Assembly (NCBI GenBank): GCA_951640165.1
Contig: OX621243.1
Span: 7,812,001 to 7,876,000 of the forward strand
Source: Pseudoips prasinana
Taxonomy: Eukaryota; Arthropoda; Insecta; Lepidoptera; Nolidae
Length of the DNA stretch: 64,000 bases
Direction of reading: 5' to 3'
Every line of letters starts with the position of its first letter. Within the stretch, counting starts at the first letter, position 1. The notes beneath the pieces are model-generated. The model did not search any database. It saw only the letters and a program-made list of their open reading frames with translations, and was not told the origin of the DNA. A program made the translations under genes and the position numbers. This document shows, piece after piece, positions 51,896 through 63,738 of this stretch.

Positions 51896-52105
51896 CTTTT
51901 TTTTTAAGACAACGGCCGCACTAGTTAATTTATCCCTGTGTCGCGGGGTACTTTACAAACATAATATATAGACGGACACAAATTACATCCAGACTCAGAA
52001 CAACTATTTGTGGGTCACACAAATAGTTGATCGGCGCGGGGCTCGAACCCGCGATAAGAAGCGGCTAAGCGACTGCCATAGCCGCTGCGCCACACGTGCA
52101 AAAAA
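51896..52105 (-). mobile_element. SINE type D, full copy, minus
   Basis: T run, AAGACAACGGCCGCACTAGT, TCGCGGGGTACTTTACAAAC, the B box complement GCGGGGCTCGAACCCGCGAT and head complement CCGCTGCGCCACACGTGC. Confidence 0.9.
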
Positions 52106-52445
52106 AAATCATACTAATATTTTTATAAGCATTCACATAAATCTAAAAACAGAAAAACGGATAAAACCTAATAATATATTGTCTTTATATTGTGTGCATC
52201 AGCATATTTGTAAAAACTAAAACAAATATCAATATTAAATTTACCTTCTATATTTTTTTTTTCTATTAAAAGGAAGCAAATCCATGCATTAACATTCGCA
52301 TAAAGCTAAAAACAAACACATAGAAAACTCAATTTTATGCAAAATTATGATATTATTATATGTATGTATTAACTTACTTATCCACCATCATAATTCAAAT
52401 CTGCCCAACAGCATTCGCATAAAGCGCATTAAAAATAATATTATA
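52106..52445. repeat. Loose direct repeats of a CATTCGCATAAAG motif
   Basis: AAGCATTCACATAAATCTAA (about 52,128), AACATTCGCATAAAGCTAAA (about 52,290) and AGCATTCGCATAAAGCGCAT (about 52,411) recur 120-160 bp apart with AT-rich spacers. Possibly a decayed tandem array. Confidence 0.4.
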
Positions 52446-53924
52446 TTCATCAACCACCGGGCGATTCAATTTTTGATTTTCAACTTTTGAGAAATCTTTG
52501 CTTTCCATTGCGAATAATACTATAATATCAAAATTTAAGAATATATTAAGTTCATAATCTGTGCACCAGCATTCTAGCTAGAACACCTAATTAGGTGTAA
52601 AATAAAAAAAATAACGATAATACTTATTTGTTTTCCTTCTTTACGGTTTTATTATAACAGAAACAAATACATATATATGACCTAAGTACCTTACTATTAT
52701 GATATAACTCGATCAAGGAATAAAGATAAAGATAGACGGGCACAGAAATGCGTTGACCTGTATGACGGACGTCGATAACCCGGGGGTCGAGTCGTGTATA
52801 ATGGAGCGTACACGATTGATGCGACTTGCTCTTTATTTTGCGTAGATTTTTCATGATTTAGACTATTAGAATAGGTAATACCACTCCTTATTATAATTGT
52901 TAAGTGTTGCGGTAATGTTTTATGTATAAAAGTATTTATTTATAGATAAAATATACAATATACATAGTTATTAGTTTTATGTAAGTTATATGCGTCACTA
53001 TTTCACAGACTACGAGGTAGCTCCAACAGCATTTTAAAAATGATTGCTGGTCGTTACGACTGTCCAATCCAGCTACACTGGGTGGGGAGAGTAATTGGCC
53101 TAATAAAATTATACGTTATTTATTTTTTTAATCTCTTTTTTAAGTCTATTGTGAATTGTATACTAACATATTTCTATAAGTTTTAATGTTACTAACCTGT
53201 CTATGGAATAATTTTCTGATTTAAATGATTATTATTATTATAGTAATTTACTGTATAGTCATGGAGCCAGTGTGTACTATTTCATAATTTGTGTACCAAA
53301 ACTACTGCAAATCTGTTATGCCTAAGTTGTCTGAAAACGATCAATTTTAGTGGGGCTGGCAATGTGATGATTTTTTTTTGTGTACAATTGAGACTTATCT
53401 TAGGAAAATTATTCTTCTAATTGTTATTTGTTTATTTTACCAGACTTTATCGTCAGTAACAGTTTTACTGCTTCACCGGACCGTAGTGGCTAGCTTTGCA
53501 TGGCATCCCTTTTGATATGTAAGTTGATGAGAGGGTCGGTTTAAGTCATAATTGAATAGTTTTAAAGATATCTTCAAAAATATTAAATTAGTGAAGAGCT
53601 TCCTATGGTCAAATGGTATCTTTTCCATCACGGTTGGCACTAGAGAAAATTTTAACAGCAGGGACAATAGAGGCGAGTTTTAAGCCATCTAACAAATAAG
53701 ACTAAAAACCCCGACGTTTGAACTTCGACTCCAGAACCAGGGTGTTTACTGACGAAGAGATGCAAGAGAGTATTCTTTTAAATGATTGACTGATTTGAGA
53801 ACTTTTGGTGTATAAAGCAAGAATGGTATCGTTTCTAACATGGATAGCGTTAATGAAAGCTTTAACAGCAGGATTTATTTTAACTTAGCAGTGGCAGAAC
53901 TCCACAGTCAGTGAGGAACTGGAT
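52446..53924. other. Unassigned AT-rich sequence
   Basis: A diverged direct duplication may exist (about 53,607-53,667 and 53,820-53,877, sharing AATGGTATC and TTTAACAGCAGG). No gene recognised. Confidence 0.3.
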
Positions 53925-54030
53925 ATCGGCTACGATGACCAATCTCAATGGAGATTAGCTACCGCAGAGTATATTATAGTGCGCGATTGTGTGCAGAGAT
54001 AAGTGCATTCCTTCATATTTTCCTATATGA
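53925..54030 (-). mobile_element. SINE type E 3' fragment
   Basis: ATGACCAATCTCAATGGAGA, ATTATAGTGCGCGATTGTGT and GAGATAAGTGCATTCC: the start of SINE E on the minus strand, then lost. Confidence 0.6.
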
Positions 54031-54744
54031 CTACTGCTTTCGTGATATAAACATTACAATTTAAATTATTATTTTATTTACGTTTAATATATTTTCAAAT
54101 TTTTAGTACAAACAATTCACAAATAGTCTGATTTATATATAATAATATACGGATAGAAACAAAAACTTCTAAAAGATATAGAACACTTTGTTGAACTTTT
54201 TTAAACGCAAACAATGTCTTAAGATCCTAGAGTGTCAATAACTATACCTTGATTTATTATCCTAAAAAACAACAATACAAAGTTGATCATACATATCACC
54301 TTTGTTTTGTTTGCTATATCAAGATCGTATTTCATTTATAATCCAGTTGTGTTCTAAAAATTTAGGCCTGGTTGGAAATTATATTGATAATAAAAGCTAA
54401 CTGCACCTAACCACGGTAACAGTGTGCTGGCCACCAATAAAATAAATGAAAGTATCTCCACTTCTCAATTAGTCTACCATTCAATGATTTTAGTGACTAA
54501 AAATCTCATGAAACTGCCAAATAAATTTTTGAACTATCTATTGCGATATAATGAAATCACTGGAAGCTTCATAAAAATATATCTCTATACTTTTTATTTG
54601 CATTGAGTCATCGACTTATTACTGGAAGACGTATGACGTGACTTTTTAATATTTATTCACCGATTTGCTAATGTCAACAGACGTCCGTACTGTGAGTTGC
54701 TAATATCGCTTTTGTATTCATCCATCTAGTCTGTTTTACTTTAT
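54031..54744. other. Unassigned AT-rich sequence
   Basis: A 60-codon plus frame at 54,424-54,606 has no motif. Confidence 0.4.
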
Positions 54745-55065
54745 CATCATCATATTCATGTCATCCAAAGGACGCCCAATGTTGGACAAAAGCCTTCTCC
54801 AAAGATCTCCACAATTGCCGGTCTAGCGCTATCTGCATCCAACGACATCTAGAGACCCTCATAAGATCATCGGTCTATCTTGTAGGAGGCCCACGATGCG
54901 CCTTCCGGTTTGTGGTCGCCACTCGAGAACCTTTCTGATCCAGCAGCCGCCGGCTCTAGGAGCTATGTACCCTGCCCACTGCCACTACAGCTTGGCAAAT
55001 CTTCGGGCTATGTCAGTTACTTTGTTTCGCCTGCGAATCTCAGCATTTCTGAAAGGGCTTAACGA
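54745..55065 (-). pseudogene. RTE-type LINE ORF2 C-terminus, broken
   Basis: The minus strand encodes, with a stop and frameshifts, AEIRRRNKVTDIARRFAKL, WQWAGYIAP and RKVLEWRPQTGRRIVG, matching 36,755-37,000. A TAG replaces the Lys after AKL. The 3' end complement is CATCATCATATTCATGTCAT. Confidence 0.85.
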
Positions 55066-55084
55066 ATATTTTTGATCGAATTTG

Positions 55085-55560
55085 GCCGGTAAGCATGGAT
55101 AAACTAAAGACCCATTTAGGCGGTCATCTATTGACTAAAGCTTGCCTTTATGGATTGTTTACGGTTCGTGATAGTATCTGATTGTACAGAAGCCACAAAT
55201 ATTTAGAACTTCTTTTTAATATTGTATAATTTTGAAATAAAAAAATATTGTTCTGTGTATTTCGCAATATAATTTCTATTCGGTCATCTGACCGGTTACC
55301 CTAGTGGTCGTTCAAGCTGTTAATTAAGCTTGCCATGGGTTAATAACTGTTGCCTAGTGACTAGAACTGGAAACGACAGCTTAGCGAGATGTATTTGTTT
55401 GAACTGGTATAAAATTATTGGCTGCACTTTCGAAGAATCATCTGCATCATTCATGTTGAAAGATTAATAGCCAAAAATATTTAGAACTTATTTTATATTG
55501 TATGATTTTTAATTCATCATTTGAAATATTGTCATCTGGCCAAAGTATATTTTAAAACGT
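55085..55560. repeat. Two diverged pieces of repeat F with linked AT-rich text
   Basis: GGCGGTCATCTATTGACTAA (about 55,120) and GGTTACCCTAGTGGTCGTTC, GGAAACGACAGCTTAGC (about 55,295-55,385) belong to repeat F. AATATTTAGAACTTCTTTTT (about 55,199) and AATATTTAGAACTTATTTTA (about 55,477) show that the adjacent text is duplicated too, about 280 bp apart. Confidence 0.45.
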
Positions 55561-57040
55561 GCATACAAGTATTTTATGGAAAATATAGACCTACATGTGC
55601 GTAAGTGTTCGTATAAGCTGCGATCATGCCAAAAAAGTTGTGTCTGTACCGTGTGCCGTATTATTTCTAAATAAGATACAATTCAATGTTGAATTTTACC
55701 TTGATAGTTTAATATGTTACTTACCTATGTCTTCTTCATATATCTCAACCAAACAACATTTACATTTTTAACAATCAAATGGAACGAATATAAATGGAAT
55801 CAATATAACATGAGGCTATTGCTGAATATTGACCGCAAGTAAATGGGACAAAGTCTACTAAGAAGATGGTTCTTTTAGTTTTTAACTTTCACAATTACTA
55901 GTAGGCTTCTCTTTTCAGACATTTAAATTAATAGTGGGGCTGTCTGCCAAATATTTTTCCTCATAAGCTTTTTAGTAGATCATAAAAATTATAAATATTA
56001 ATCATTCTCTTTGCCCGTCCCGGTACAATTTATTGGTGAAAATTAATTTTTAATAATAGTTCTACAGGATACAAAGTTAAATTCTTGCATAAATTTATTT
56101 TATTCGAGAAAGGAGACGGGGATTTCTGGGCCTGACTGTAATAAGTATAGATATGGTTTAAAAAAAGCGTTATATTTTTCTATTTCGAACTGTAAAAAAT
56201 TTACCCAATTTACAATCTAGAAAACGAGAAATCTAAAAATAAGTTTAAGTCACGAATTAAATTGGTTGTTCATTACTATAATCGATTAACGTTAATGAGT
56301 TCAGACAATGTAATATAAAAACTCTTGCACCAGATACCAGATAACCGATTTAATCATAATAATTATGAAATACATTAACATAATGTCAACAGTAAAAAAT
56401 AAAATATCAACAAAATAAATAGAAATCATAACATCGGTTATCGTCCAAATCGATTTATTAGTTATTGGCAACTATATTTTTAATCTATGCTGACAGTGAC
56501 TGGTGACAGATTTTGAATCCTAATCTATGATCTGTCACTCGTTTCTCGTATCGTTTAGTGCGTGTGTGATTTGAGTATTTTTTATTGTTTTGTTTATATA
56601 TGCCTCGACAACTGCATTCTCTCTACGGACTTCTGATATTGCTTAACGTGTACGACTTTTGCTAACATACTGGACACGGATTACTATTAAATAGCAATCG
56701 CCCTTAAAAATCAGCTGTTTAGTGTAGGTTGGTACATAACCTCTCTATTAACTACTAACCTTTTACAACTCTGCTAACAGATTGAAAAATCCATGGAATT
56801 TTTAGTGATTGGCTGATAATTTATAGACCCATTAATTGACACCGCTTTTATCTTTTTACATCCGAGCCCAATATTGTATGAACACGTATCCGTCTTCTTT
56901 AATGATGGCCCACGCTTCTTTCCTCTATAATTTGCTAACGAAAACTACCGTTTATGAACTTGTGCTTTGACTTCATCTATCAACTTTTCGCCTTCATATA
57001 TTTCTACTCTTCAGTCATCATCTACTGAATCAATCAAGAA
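55561..57040. other. Unassigned AT-rich sequence
   Basis: A short inverted pair (TGACAGAT at about 56,501, ATCTGTCA at about 56,531) is present. No gene recognised. Confidence 0.35.
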
Positions 57041-57044
57041 AAGA

Positions 57045-57663
57045 ATCAGTAAAAGTGGGTGTATTATAGGTGATATAAATATGCATATATATTCTAACGA
57101 GTTATAACTTTACATTGTTGAATCAATAGCTACATTATTATATTACCAAGTTTGATTCGTCCGTTCAAAATATCACTTTAATATTGGCCAATGTTCTGTG
57201 TATTCTAACTGAAATGTTGCATCTGTGAAAGCATTGTAAGAATCTGCATTCAGTAAGAGTGGGTGTACTTTTTAATTCCAACTGTCCTCACTGCCCATTA
57301 TAGGTGATATAACTATGCATATATCATTTAACGAGTTATAACTTTACATTGTTGAACCAATAGCTACATTATTATATTACCAAGTTTGATTCGTCCGTTC
57401 AAAATATCACTTTAATATTGGCCAATTTTCTGTGTATTCTAACTGAAATGTTGCATCTGTGAAAGCATTGTAAGAATCTGCATTCAGTAAGAGTGGGTGT
57501 ACTTTTTAATTCCAACTGTCCTCACTGCCCATTATAGGTGATATAACTATGCATACATCATCGAACGAGTTATAACTTTACATTGTTGAACCAATAGCTA
57601 CATTACTATATTACCATTTTCGATTCGTAAGCTCAAAATATCACTTTAATATTGGCCAATGGA
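57045..57663. repeat. Tandem repeat, about 2.6 units of 234 bp
   Basis: ATTATAGGTGATATAA/CTATGC starts at 57,063, 57,297 and 57,531: an exact 234-bp period. The first two units are almost identical; the third is partial (to about 57,660) and more diverged near its end. A short piece of an earlier unit (CAGTAAAAGTGGGTGT) precedes the first. Non-coding. Confidence 0.95.
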
Positions 57664-58824
57664 ACGGAAATATGTCGATTTGTCATCCAGAAAGAATTGG
57701 GGTTTGTTATAGACACGCTGACCTGAAAGTGAAGGGGACCTTCTGATCATGATTTATTGAAAATGGAGGTATGTAACAAGTGAATAAAAGTTTGGGTAGA
57801 AACGAAACCGTCTACTAATAGATATGGAGATGTTCTAAGCGTTCTGGCATTTGATTGAATATAACTATAATTTGTGTAATCATTAACTGTACGATAACGT
57901 AAGTAGGTATATAAGGAAAACGGAAATACTTCCTGCTAAAGGTCATCTTATTATGTCGAAACTAAGCTATAGATTTTGATCCCATAATGGACGAGATCTA
58001 CATGATAGATATAGTAATCTTGTCTACGTTTCCCCATTCTGTCAAATATAATTATGTATTTATTGAAATAAGTGTTGTTTTATTGACTACTAGAAGATTT
58101 GCAAATACATTTATTGAATAATGTAGGTAAATATAAAATAGGGACATTTACTGATAACGGCCTACTTATTGCCTTGATACTAAGACAAAGAGAGTACATC
58201 TGACGATATGTTGTGCAGACAAGCAGTTGTATTCTGCTTTCACCACCATGTGATACGTCAGTATTCATAAGTTCATACAACCTATTCATTAAGATTGCTT
58301 CGATTATTAACACTTTTAAGTATTTGTACTGTTAATAAACTAAAGATAATATATAAATTTAAAAAAATTTAGTTTTTAACAATACAAAACTAGAAAAAAA
58401 TATTAAAAAAATACCCAACTGCCAGCTTTTTAGTCGCCTGATGCTTTTTTGTCTCACAATAAGCTAGTAATAAGATAATTACTACCATACTTGAAACTAT
58501 AATGCATTACGATAAAGTGAAAAACTACTCAATAACATAACACACCTACGTTATTATTAAAGGTAGAGGGATCTGGACAGCTCCCCAATTTCCATGCTTC
58601 TCAGTCCATTACTATACCAATGTTTTACGGAACTTACATGAACCCTTCTATGGTGCATGATTTACTTCGCAAGAAGATTTAAACAGTATCTGACAGGACT
58701 GAGCATTATCAAGCTCATTTGTAAGTTGAAGGAAATTGTGTCAGTTTAATGATAAATTTATAAATGGATATTTTTGTATCATAAATAGTAATAGTATATA
58801 GATTTACCTAACTTTATTATATGG
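57664..58824. other. Unassigned AT-rich sequence
   Basis: A 77-codon minus frame at 58,080-58,313 has no family motif. Nothing else recognised. Confidence 0.35.
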
Positions 58825-58965
58825 GCAGTGGTTACCCTAGTGTCATAGTTGTTTAAGCTGCCCAGTAAGCCTCAGACATGGCTTTACCACTATTGTCTAA
58901 TGATTACAACCCGGACCGATATAGCTTACCCCTCCGATCGCTCACGGACCGGTGTGACCGCCACG
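58825..58965 (+). repeat. Dispersed repeat F, partial
   Basis: GTGGTTACCCTAGTGTCATA, GTTTAAGCTGCCCAGTAAGC, TCAGACATGGCTTTACCACT and CCTCCGATCGCTCACGGACC: the 5' and 3' ends of repeat F joined, the middle lost. Confidence 0.6.
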
Positions 58966-60030
58966 ATTTATCTGATAATAATAACAAACTTGGTTTTGGG
59001 AAAGGGGGCTAGACGGAAAAAATTCTTACGAAAAGTTGTCACGACACTTTTTGCAGCTGTGCGGCGTGCGCATGTTTCTCTGTCTGTCTCTCACTTTCTC
59101 TCTTATAGAAAGCAAGCCAGATATTTTCATTTCTATTTCGCATTGAACAGTGTGGTGTCGCGACGACTATTTTTGTTGAGTGTATACAGGTTTTTTGTAC
59201 ATAATAAATAATAAGAAATAACTTCATTCCATCCGGGTGTCCCATGACACCTCTCAAGATTTTTTACTTCCTTGGAAGGTTGTTTGCATTAATTAATTCC
59301 AATAACAAAACATTATTTAATTGAAAGTTTAACTGATAATGGTTAGGAATCGGTCTCATAAAAAATTAATATAATTTTAAATATGTACACACTCCTTTAT
59401 GCACTATATATAATTAATCAAGTATTAGATACGCCTTTTTAACTTTGAAAGGTCGATTATGTATCTTGAATCAATATTAATAACCTATATAGATGGATAG
59501 TGATTAAGAATATACAATTTATCATTGTCTAAAGTCCTGATTAAGATTATTATAGCAACAATAGGTATTTGTTTTGTAAATTTTTATTACTTCAAAACGC
59601 TGTAACGTGTAAATAATATGCTTGCGTATAAAACTCAGTAAATTCTTATAAGTAGGCACGCACTCAAAGTTTTCATAAAACATTTTCTCGGAAAGTTACA
59701 TCACTTTTCGGTATTATAAGATCGTTTGAAAGTTACGCGATGTGCTATCTAAACTTAGTAACTTGTATAACTATTTAACTACAACTTGAGCTCATACCAT
59801 AGCTGCCAAGAATGTTGGTCTATATTTTACGTAATAAAGTTGCTATTTGATGTAGAAACACTGACATTTTTCATATATATTAGCGTATAGACGAACTAGA
59901 ATTGCAGGTTACAAATGTATAATGTACCGTTTATTATGTCAGAAAAAACAATTAATCAAGTCGTTAAATCACGTAAGACTGTAGTGAGAGCATACAACAC
60001 TAAATTAATAATTAAATTAACATACCAATT
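58966..60030. other. Unassigned; possible retroposon piece at 59,040-59,210
   Basis: A segment GTTTCTCTGTCTGTCTCTCA to GTGGTGTCGCGACGACTATT stands out in composition from its neighbours. A 120-codon plus frame (58,849-59,211) crosses it and repeat F, so the frame is by chance. Confidence 0.3.
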
Positions 60031-60036
60031 CACTTA

Positions 60037-60311
60037 ACTCACCGCTGACTCAGATAAACATCAAATAAGCACCAAACACTGCACCACTAAAACAAACACA
60101 CACTACTACACTTAATTCGGTCGCAAACCCGTCCCAAACTTTTGCTAATCAACCAAATTGTTAGCAAACTTTTCCGTGCCCACGTGTTGCTTTAGTACGC
60201 GGGAAAAACAATTTTATTTCACCGCGAGGACGCGCCAGTCGCCCCTCTTTCCCACAAGTAACTGACAACTGACTGACCGTTACGTTTTCTTGTACATATA
60301 TACATATAAAC
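60037..60311 (-). promoter_or_regulatory. Candidate promoter and untranslated first exon
   Basis: On the minus strand a TATA-like stretch (60,294-60,311) lies 20-35 bp upstream of two TCAGT initiator motifs (60,272-60,276 and 60,261-60,265). Downstream are an E2F-type TTTCCCGC (about 60,199-60,206), an E-box CACGTG (60,181-60,186), and a donor-like CAGCG then GTGAGT (60,042-60,037) that would end an untranslated exon of about 230 bp. Locally GC-rich. This is inference from motifs; no coding exon was identified. Confidence 0.3.
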
Positions 60312-60934
60312 AATTTATTTTCATAGACGCATTGATGCGACTAATGTGTGGTTGTGTTGGATTTTTGATAAAAAATTGTATATGATCGTTCTATTTTTGC
60401 ATAGTCGGCGCGACACTACTCGATCGTGGGTTTGCGCGGATATTATAATAGAGCTTTTCAGCGCTACGGTATAATTTATTTCTTTGCTAATCTGGATTTG
60501 AATTTGCTAGGTGTCCATTATGGGTATATTTTAGTTCAGATATCTAATTTATTTTGACTATTAACTGTCATTTTTTTTCAAGGATCGTTAGATATCAAGC
60601 AAGTTTAAAGGTGAGTGTATCGTAATACCAAAACAAACTGGTTCGTTCAAAACATAACAAAAAGTATAGAAATGAAAAAGAAACTATTTTATAAAGTGTA
60701 TATCATCGCCATTTTTGCATTACTCTCATTTGTATATATAAATTAAATTATATAAACATAAATTGCGACCAGCTCCCAAAATTGACTGAACCTACCAAGT
60801 TGTGAAAACGAATGTTTAACGTCATACTAAGTTTTGCCTTACGGTAATCGTACGGGCTCAGCAGCTTTACCAGATGTTGACATCACTCGTATATACTGGA
60901 GATAACAAAAAATATATCATGTTGCATGCATAAA
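60312..60934. other. Unassigned sequence
   Basis: A CpG-containing patch at 60,405-60,445 (GTCGGCGCGACACTACTCGA) may belong to the same regulatory region. Nothing else recognised. Confidence 0.3.
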
Positions 60935-61360
60935 TGACGTCCACTGCTGGACAAGGGCTTCCCCAACGTATTTCCACGATGGAGTTTTGTCTATAATTTC
61001 GAAGGACATCCCATAATCGCCACGCTTGGCAAACTGGTTAGCGATCGCAGTACTAGCCGTCTCTCTGTGTACTATGAACAGATTTCTGGAAGAATTAAGG
61101 TTGTCTGGAAGAGATCACATTTTAGTGATAAGACCGCCATTTGTACTGCTCTCTCTTCTTCTTCTTCTTATCGTGTCGATGGTAAGAATTATATTCTTGC
61201 TCTCTAATGTGTATTGTTCTTGTATTGATAAATTTTTTGTGTACAATAAAGAGTTTAATAATAATAAATAATATGAACATTAGTTCATGGTACACAGAGA
61301 GACGGCAAAGAATATCGCTACTCCATCTCATCCCATGGAAGGCATAGAAGTCATCCGATG
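60935..61360 (-). mobile_element. Retroposon type H, split by a LINE tail insertion
   Basis: GACGTCCACTGCTGGACAAG, CATCCCATAATCGCCACGCT and TGGCAAACTGGTTAGCGATC (60,938-61,050) continue at 61,285-61,360 (GAGACGGCAAAGAATATCGC, CATCTCATCCCATGGAAGGC). Between them lie a palindrome arm and a later insertion. Confidence 0.7.
61081..61271 (+). mobile_element. LINE 3' end with 8-bp target duplication
   Basis: GAAGAGATCACATTTTAGTG, ATAAGACCGCCATTTGTACT, a TTCTTCTTCTTC run, then GTGTACAATAAAGAG and a TAATAATAATAAATAA tail. TATGAACA flanks both sides (61,073-61,080 and 61,272-61,279), a clean target-site duplication. The GATAAGACCGCC and GTACAATAAAG blocks are common at LINE 3' ends in Lepidoptera (from memory). 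Confidence 0.75.
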
Positions 61361-61600
61361 CCCTAAAAAAATTGTCTTCTAAAAATGGTCCTGAGTGAAT
61401 ATATCCCAGTTTAAAATAAGATTCGTAGCATTCAACCTCGAAATCGAAATTTCGGCATTTTCAAATTCATGTTTAACTAAACTTAAACTTTATAAAGTAT
61501 AATAATAATAATCTTTATTTTAGAACTGCATAGGCTCCACTGTGTTAGTAACAAATTGTCTTTAAAATATGTTAGTAACTTAATTATATGCTAGTTTTAG
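61361..61600. other. Unassigned sequence
   Basis: Nothing recognised. Confidence 0.35.
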
Positions 61601-61619
61601 TATGTAAATAATATTTTTG

Positions 61620-61822
61620 TATAGCCTATGTGTTATTTGGATATATGAGCTATATTACTACAAAGTTTCATCAAAATCCGTCTGGTAGTTTTTGCGTGAA
61701 GAACTTGCAAACATACACACTCACAAACTTTCGCCTTTATAATCTAATATTATAGAGGCGAAAGTTTGTGAGTGTGTATGTTTGTTACTTCTACACGCAA
61801 AGACTACTGGACGATGTCTTTC
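61620..61822. mobile_element. Two Helitron-like heads, head-to-head
   Basis: The left part (minus): AGCCTATGTGTTATTTGG, TTTCATCAAAATCCGTCTGG, then AACATACACACTCACAAACT. The right part (plus): GGCGAAAGTTTGTGAGTGTG, GTTTGTTACTTCTACACGC. Arms 61,708-61,736 and 61,756-61,784 are exact inverted copies of 29 bp, separated by TTATAATCTAATATTATAG-like text. Confidence 0.8.
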
Positions 61823-61885
61823 ATACATATAATTCATTTCTTACCTATGTCATAATTGTTACTAACACATTATAATATAATGGAA

Positions 61886-61933
61886 TTGTAATAGTGCATT
61901 TGAACTTTTCAAAGTTCAAATCCACTATTACAA
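61886..61933. repeat. 23-bp hairpin, one mismatch, 2-nt loop
   Basis: TTGTAATAGTGCATTTGAAC with TTT faces AAAGTTCAAATCCACTATTA with CAA; only one pair fails. Loop TC. Confidence 0.9.
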
Positions 61934-62172
61934 AGTGACAATCCTACCAGTAATTACAGTGACATATCAAAAAGGGTCTCAATACTAAAACTTTGAAGAG
62001 AAAGAAATGCCTACACGCAAACAACTCATTATGGAAGCAACAATAAAATGAACAATGGAGGGGTTATCGCTAAGTTTTAGGACACAATGAGGTGTTTGTT
62101 TAAAATGGTCGGGTAATATACGTTAAAATATAATTGCTTAGCCATCTAATCTATACAAAACTAACTCTTTAC

Positions 62173-62203
62173 CTCAACTTAATCCTACGGGGATTAAGTT
62201 GAG
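62173..62203. repeat. 13-bp hairpin
   Basis: CTCAACTTAATCC and GGATTAAGTTGAG pair around TACGG. It lies in unassigned sequence. Confidence 0.8.
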
Positions 62204-63685
62204 CACAGGAGTTATTTTTGTAGAGGTTAAATAAAAAATAATTGGAATGTTATTCAAACAAGAAGAATATTATATTTATACTAATATAACCTACTAATAA
62301 TTTATAATATAAAACATTATAAGTTTCTATATAACCTATATCTAATCATTATAATATTAGTATGAACGTAATTTTTAACCAACGTTTGCGCTAAATAAAT
62401 ACAAGGTCAGAATATCAATTATATTTTTGAAAATTTTAACCATGAACGCATGTAATAAATGTTTTGTAAAATAAAAATTAATCCTTGTCATACATTTTAT
62501 TGGTATAAAAATCAAAATGATTTTTATTTTAATTTAAAGGGTTTGTTTGTAGAAATATAATTAAGTATACTTATTTGTCAGTTTTAAATAATTAACTTAA
62601 CTTATAACAAACAGAAAAATATCAGCAAAATTAACTATAATAACTAACTACAATTTAAAGTAAGTTATAAATATTCGCCATTTGATAGTCCCTTTCAAAG
62701 AAAAAGAAAAGTTAACAACAGTCATAATATAAATTTCCAGTATAGTAATCGCAATATATCGCAATACTCTACTGTTTTATCATTTTAGTATAGAACCATA
62801 AAAAATACTTTATCATCCATATGTTGCTGTAAGCTTCTATCAAAGACAAAAAATAGTATGTAGTAACTAGTCATATATATATCCGTTTGAAAGAACCAAT
62901 GTGACAGATTGACACAGACATACATTTCAAACATAAGGGGCGTTTTCCGTTTCGGGTGCAATAATTTATATATTAAAAATGTACCATCAACTTCAACTAT
63001 TCTTTTTAAATATATATCTTATCATGAAATCAATCGATTTCTTTTTTAATAATCTACAAAATCCGTTCACAAATATTGGAAACACATAAAAAGAAAATAT
63101 ATATATTGCTTAATTGAGAATCTCTTCCTATTTAAAGTTGGTTAAATCAGCTTTTCAACTCGTTCGCTATAGGACATAAACATCATACGAGCTCTCTCAT
63201 AATTAATAAATCGATACATTCCTATTAATACGGCGAGCTGTACGTACTTCCAAAAAGACACCTGTATAATTACACAGCCATAGTGCCCCCACCATGACAA
63301 AGGTAATGCCAGCTATAACCAAATGACCGAATCGATAAAGCCTTTAAATAATTGATTTACCGTGGACGCTAGTTTCGACTTTTACATGTCTTATCGATTT
63401 AATAATTATGGTAAGAGACAGACGATACTGTTGGAACAGTACTTTGTATAGGTTAACTGTAATTGATGTGTTATTAAAATTTTAAATATTTAGACATTTT
63501 GTTCCCTTGTACGTATGTTTTTTTAATTGACTTTGATTAAAAACGTACTTGACTGAACTTAATTTAATGTTTATTTTTTGTAAACATTTTTTTAAACAGT
63601 TAACCGTCTTTTGCTATTTCAGAATTGATTATACTCCCGTGTTACCTTGACTATCCTGACCTCTCCACTATAAAACTGTATTTTT
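62204..63685. other. Unassigned AT-rich sequence
   Basis: No gene or repeat recognised. Confidence 0.4.
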
Positions 63686-63736
63686 AACTAAATTGAAAAA
63701 TAATAAATAAGATATTTATTATTTTTCAATTTAGTT
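63686..63736. repeat. Perfect 24-bp hairpin with 3-nt loop
   Basis: AACTAAATTGAAAAATAATA with AATA pairs with its exact complement at 63,713-63,736 around AGA. It immediately precedes a SINE C remnant. Confidence 0.95.
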
Positions 63737-63738
63737 TA

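Noticed and set aside
58849..59211. 120-codon plus frame
   Set aside because: It starts in repeat F and runs across an unrelated segment; no motif. A chance frame.
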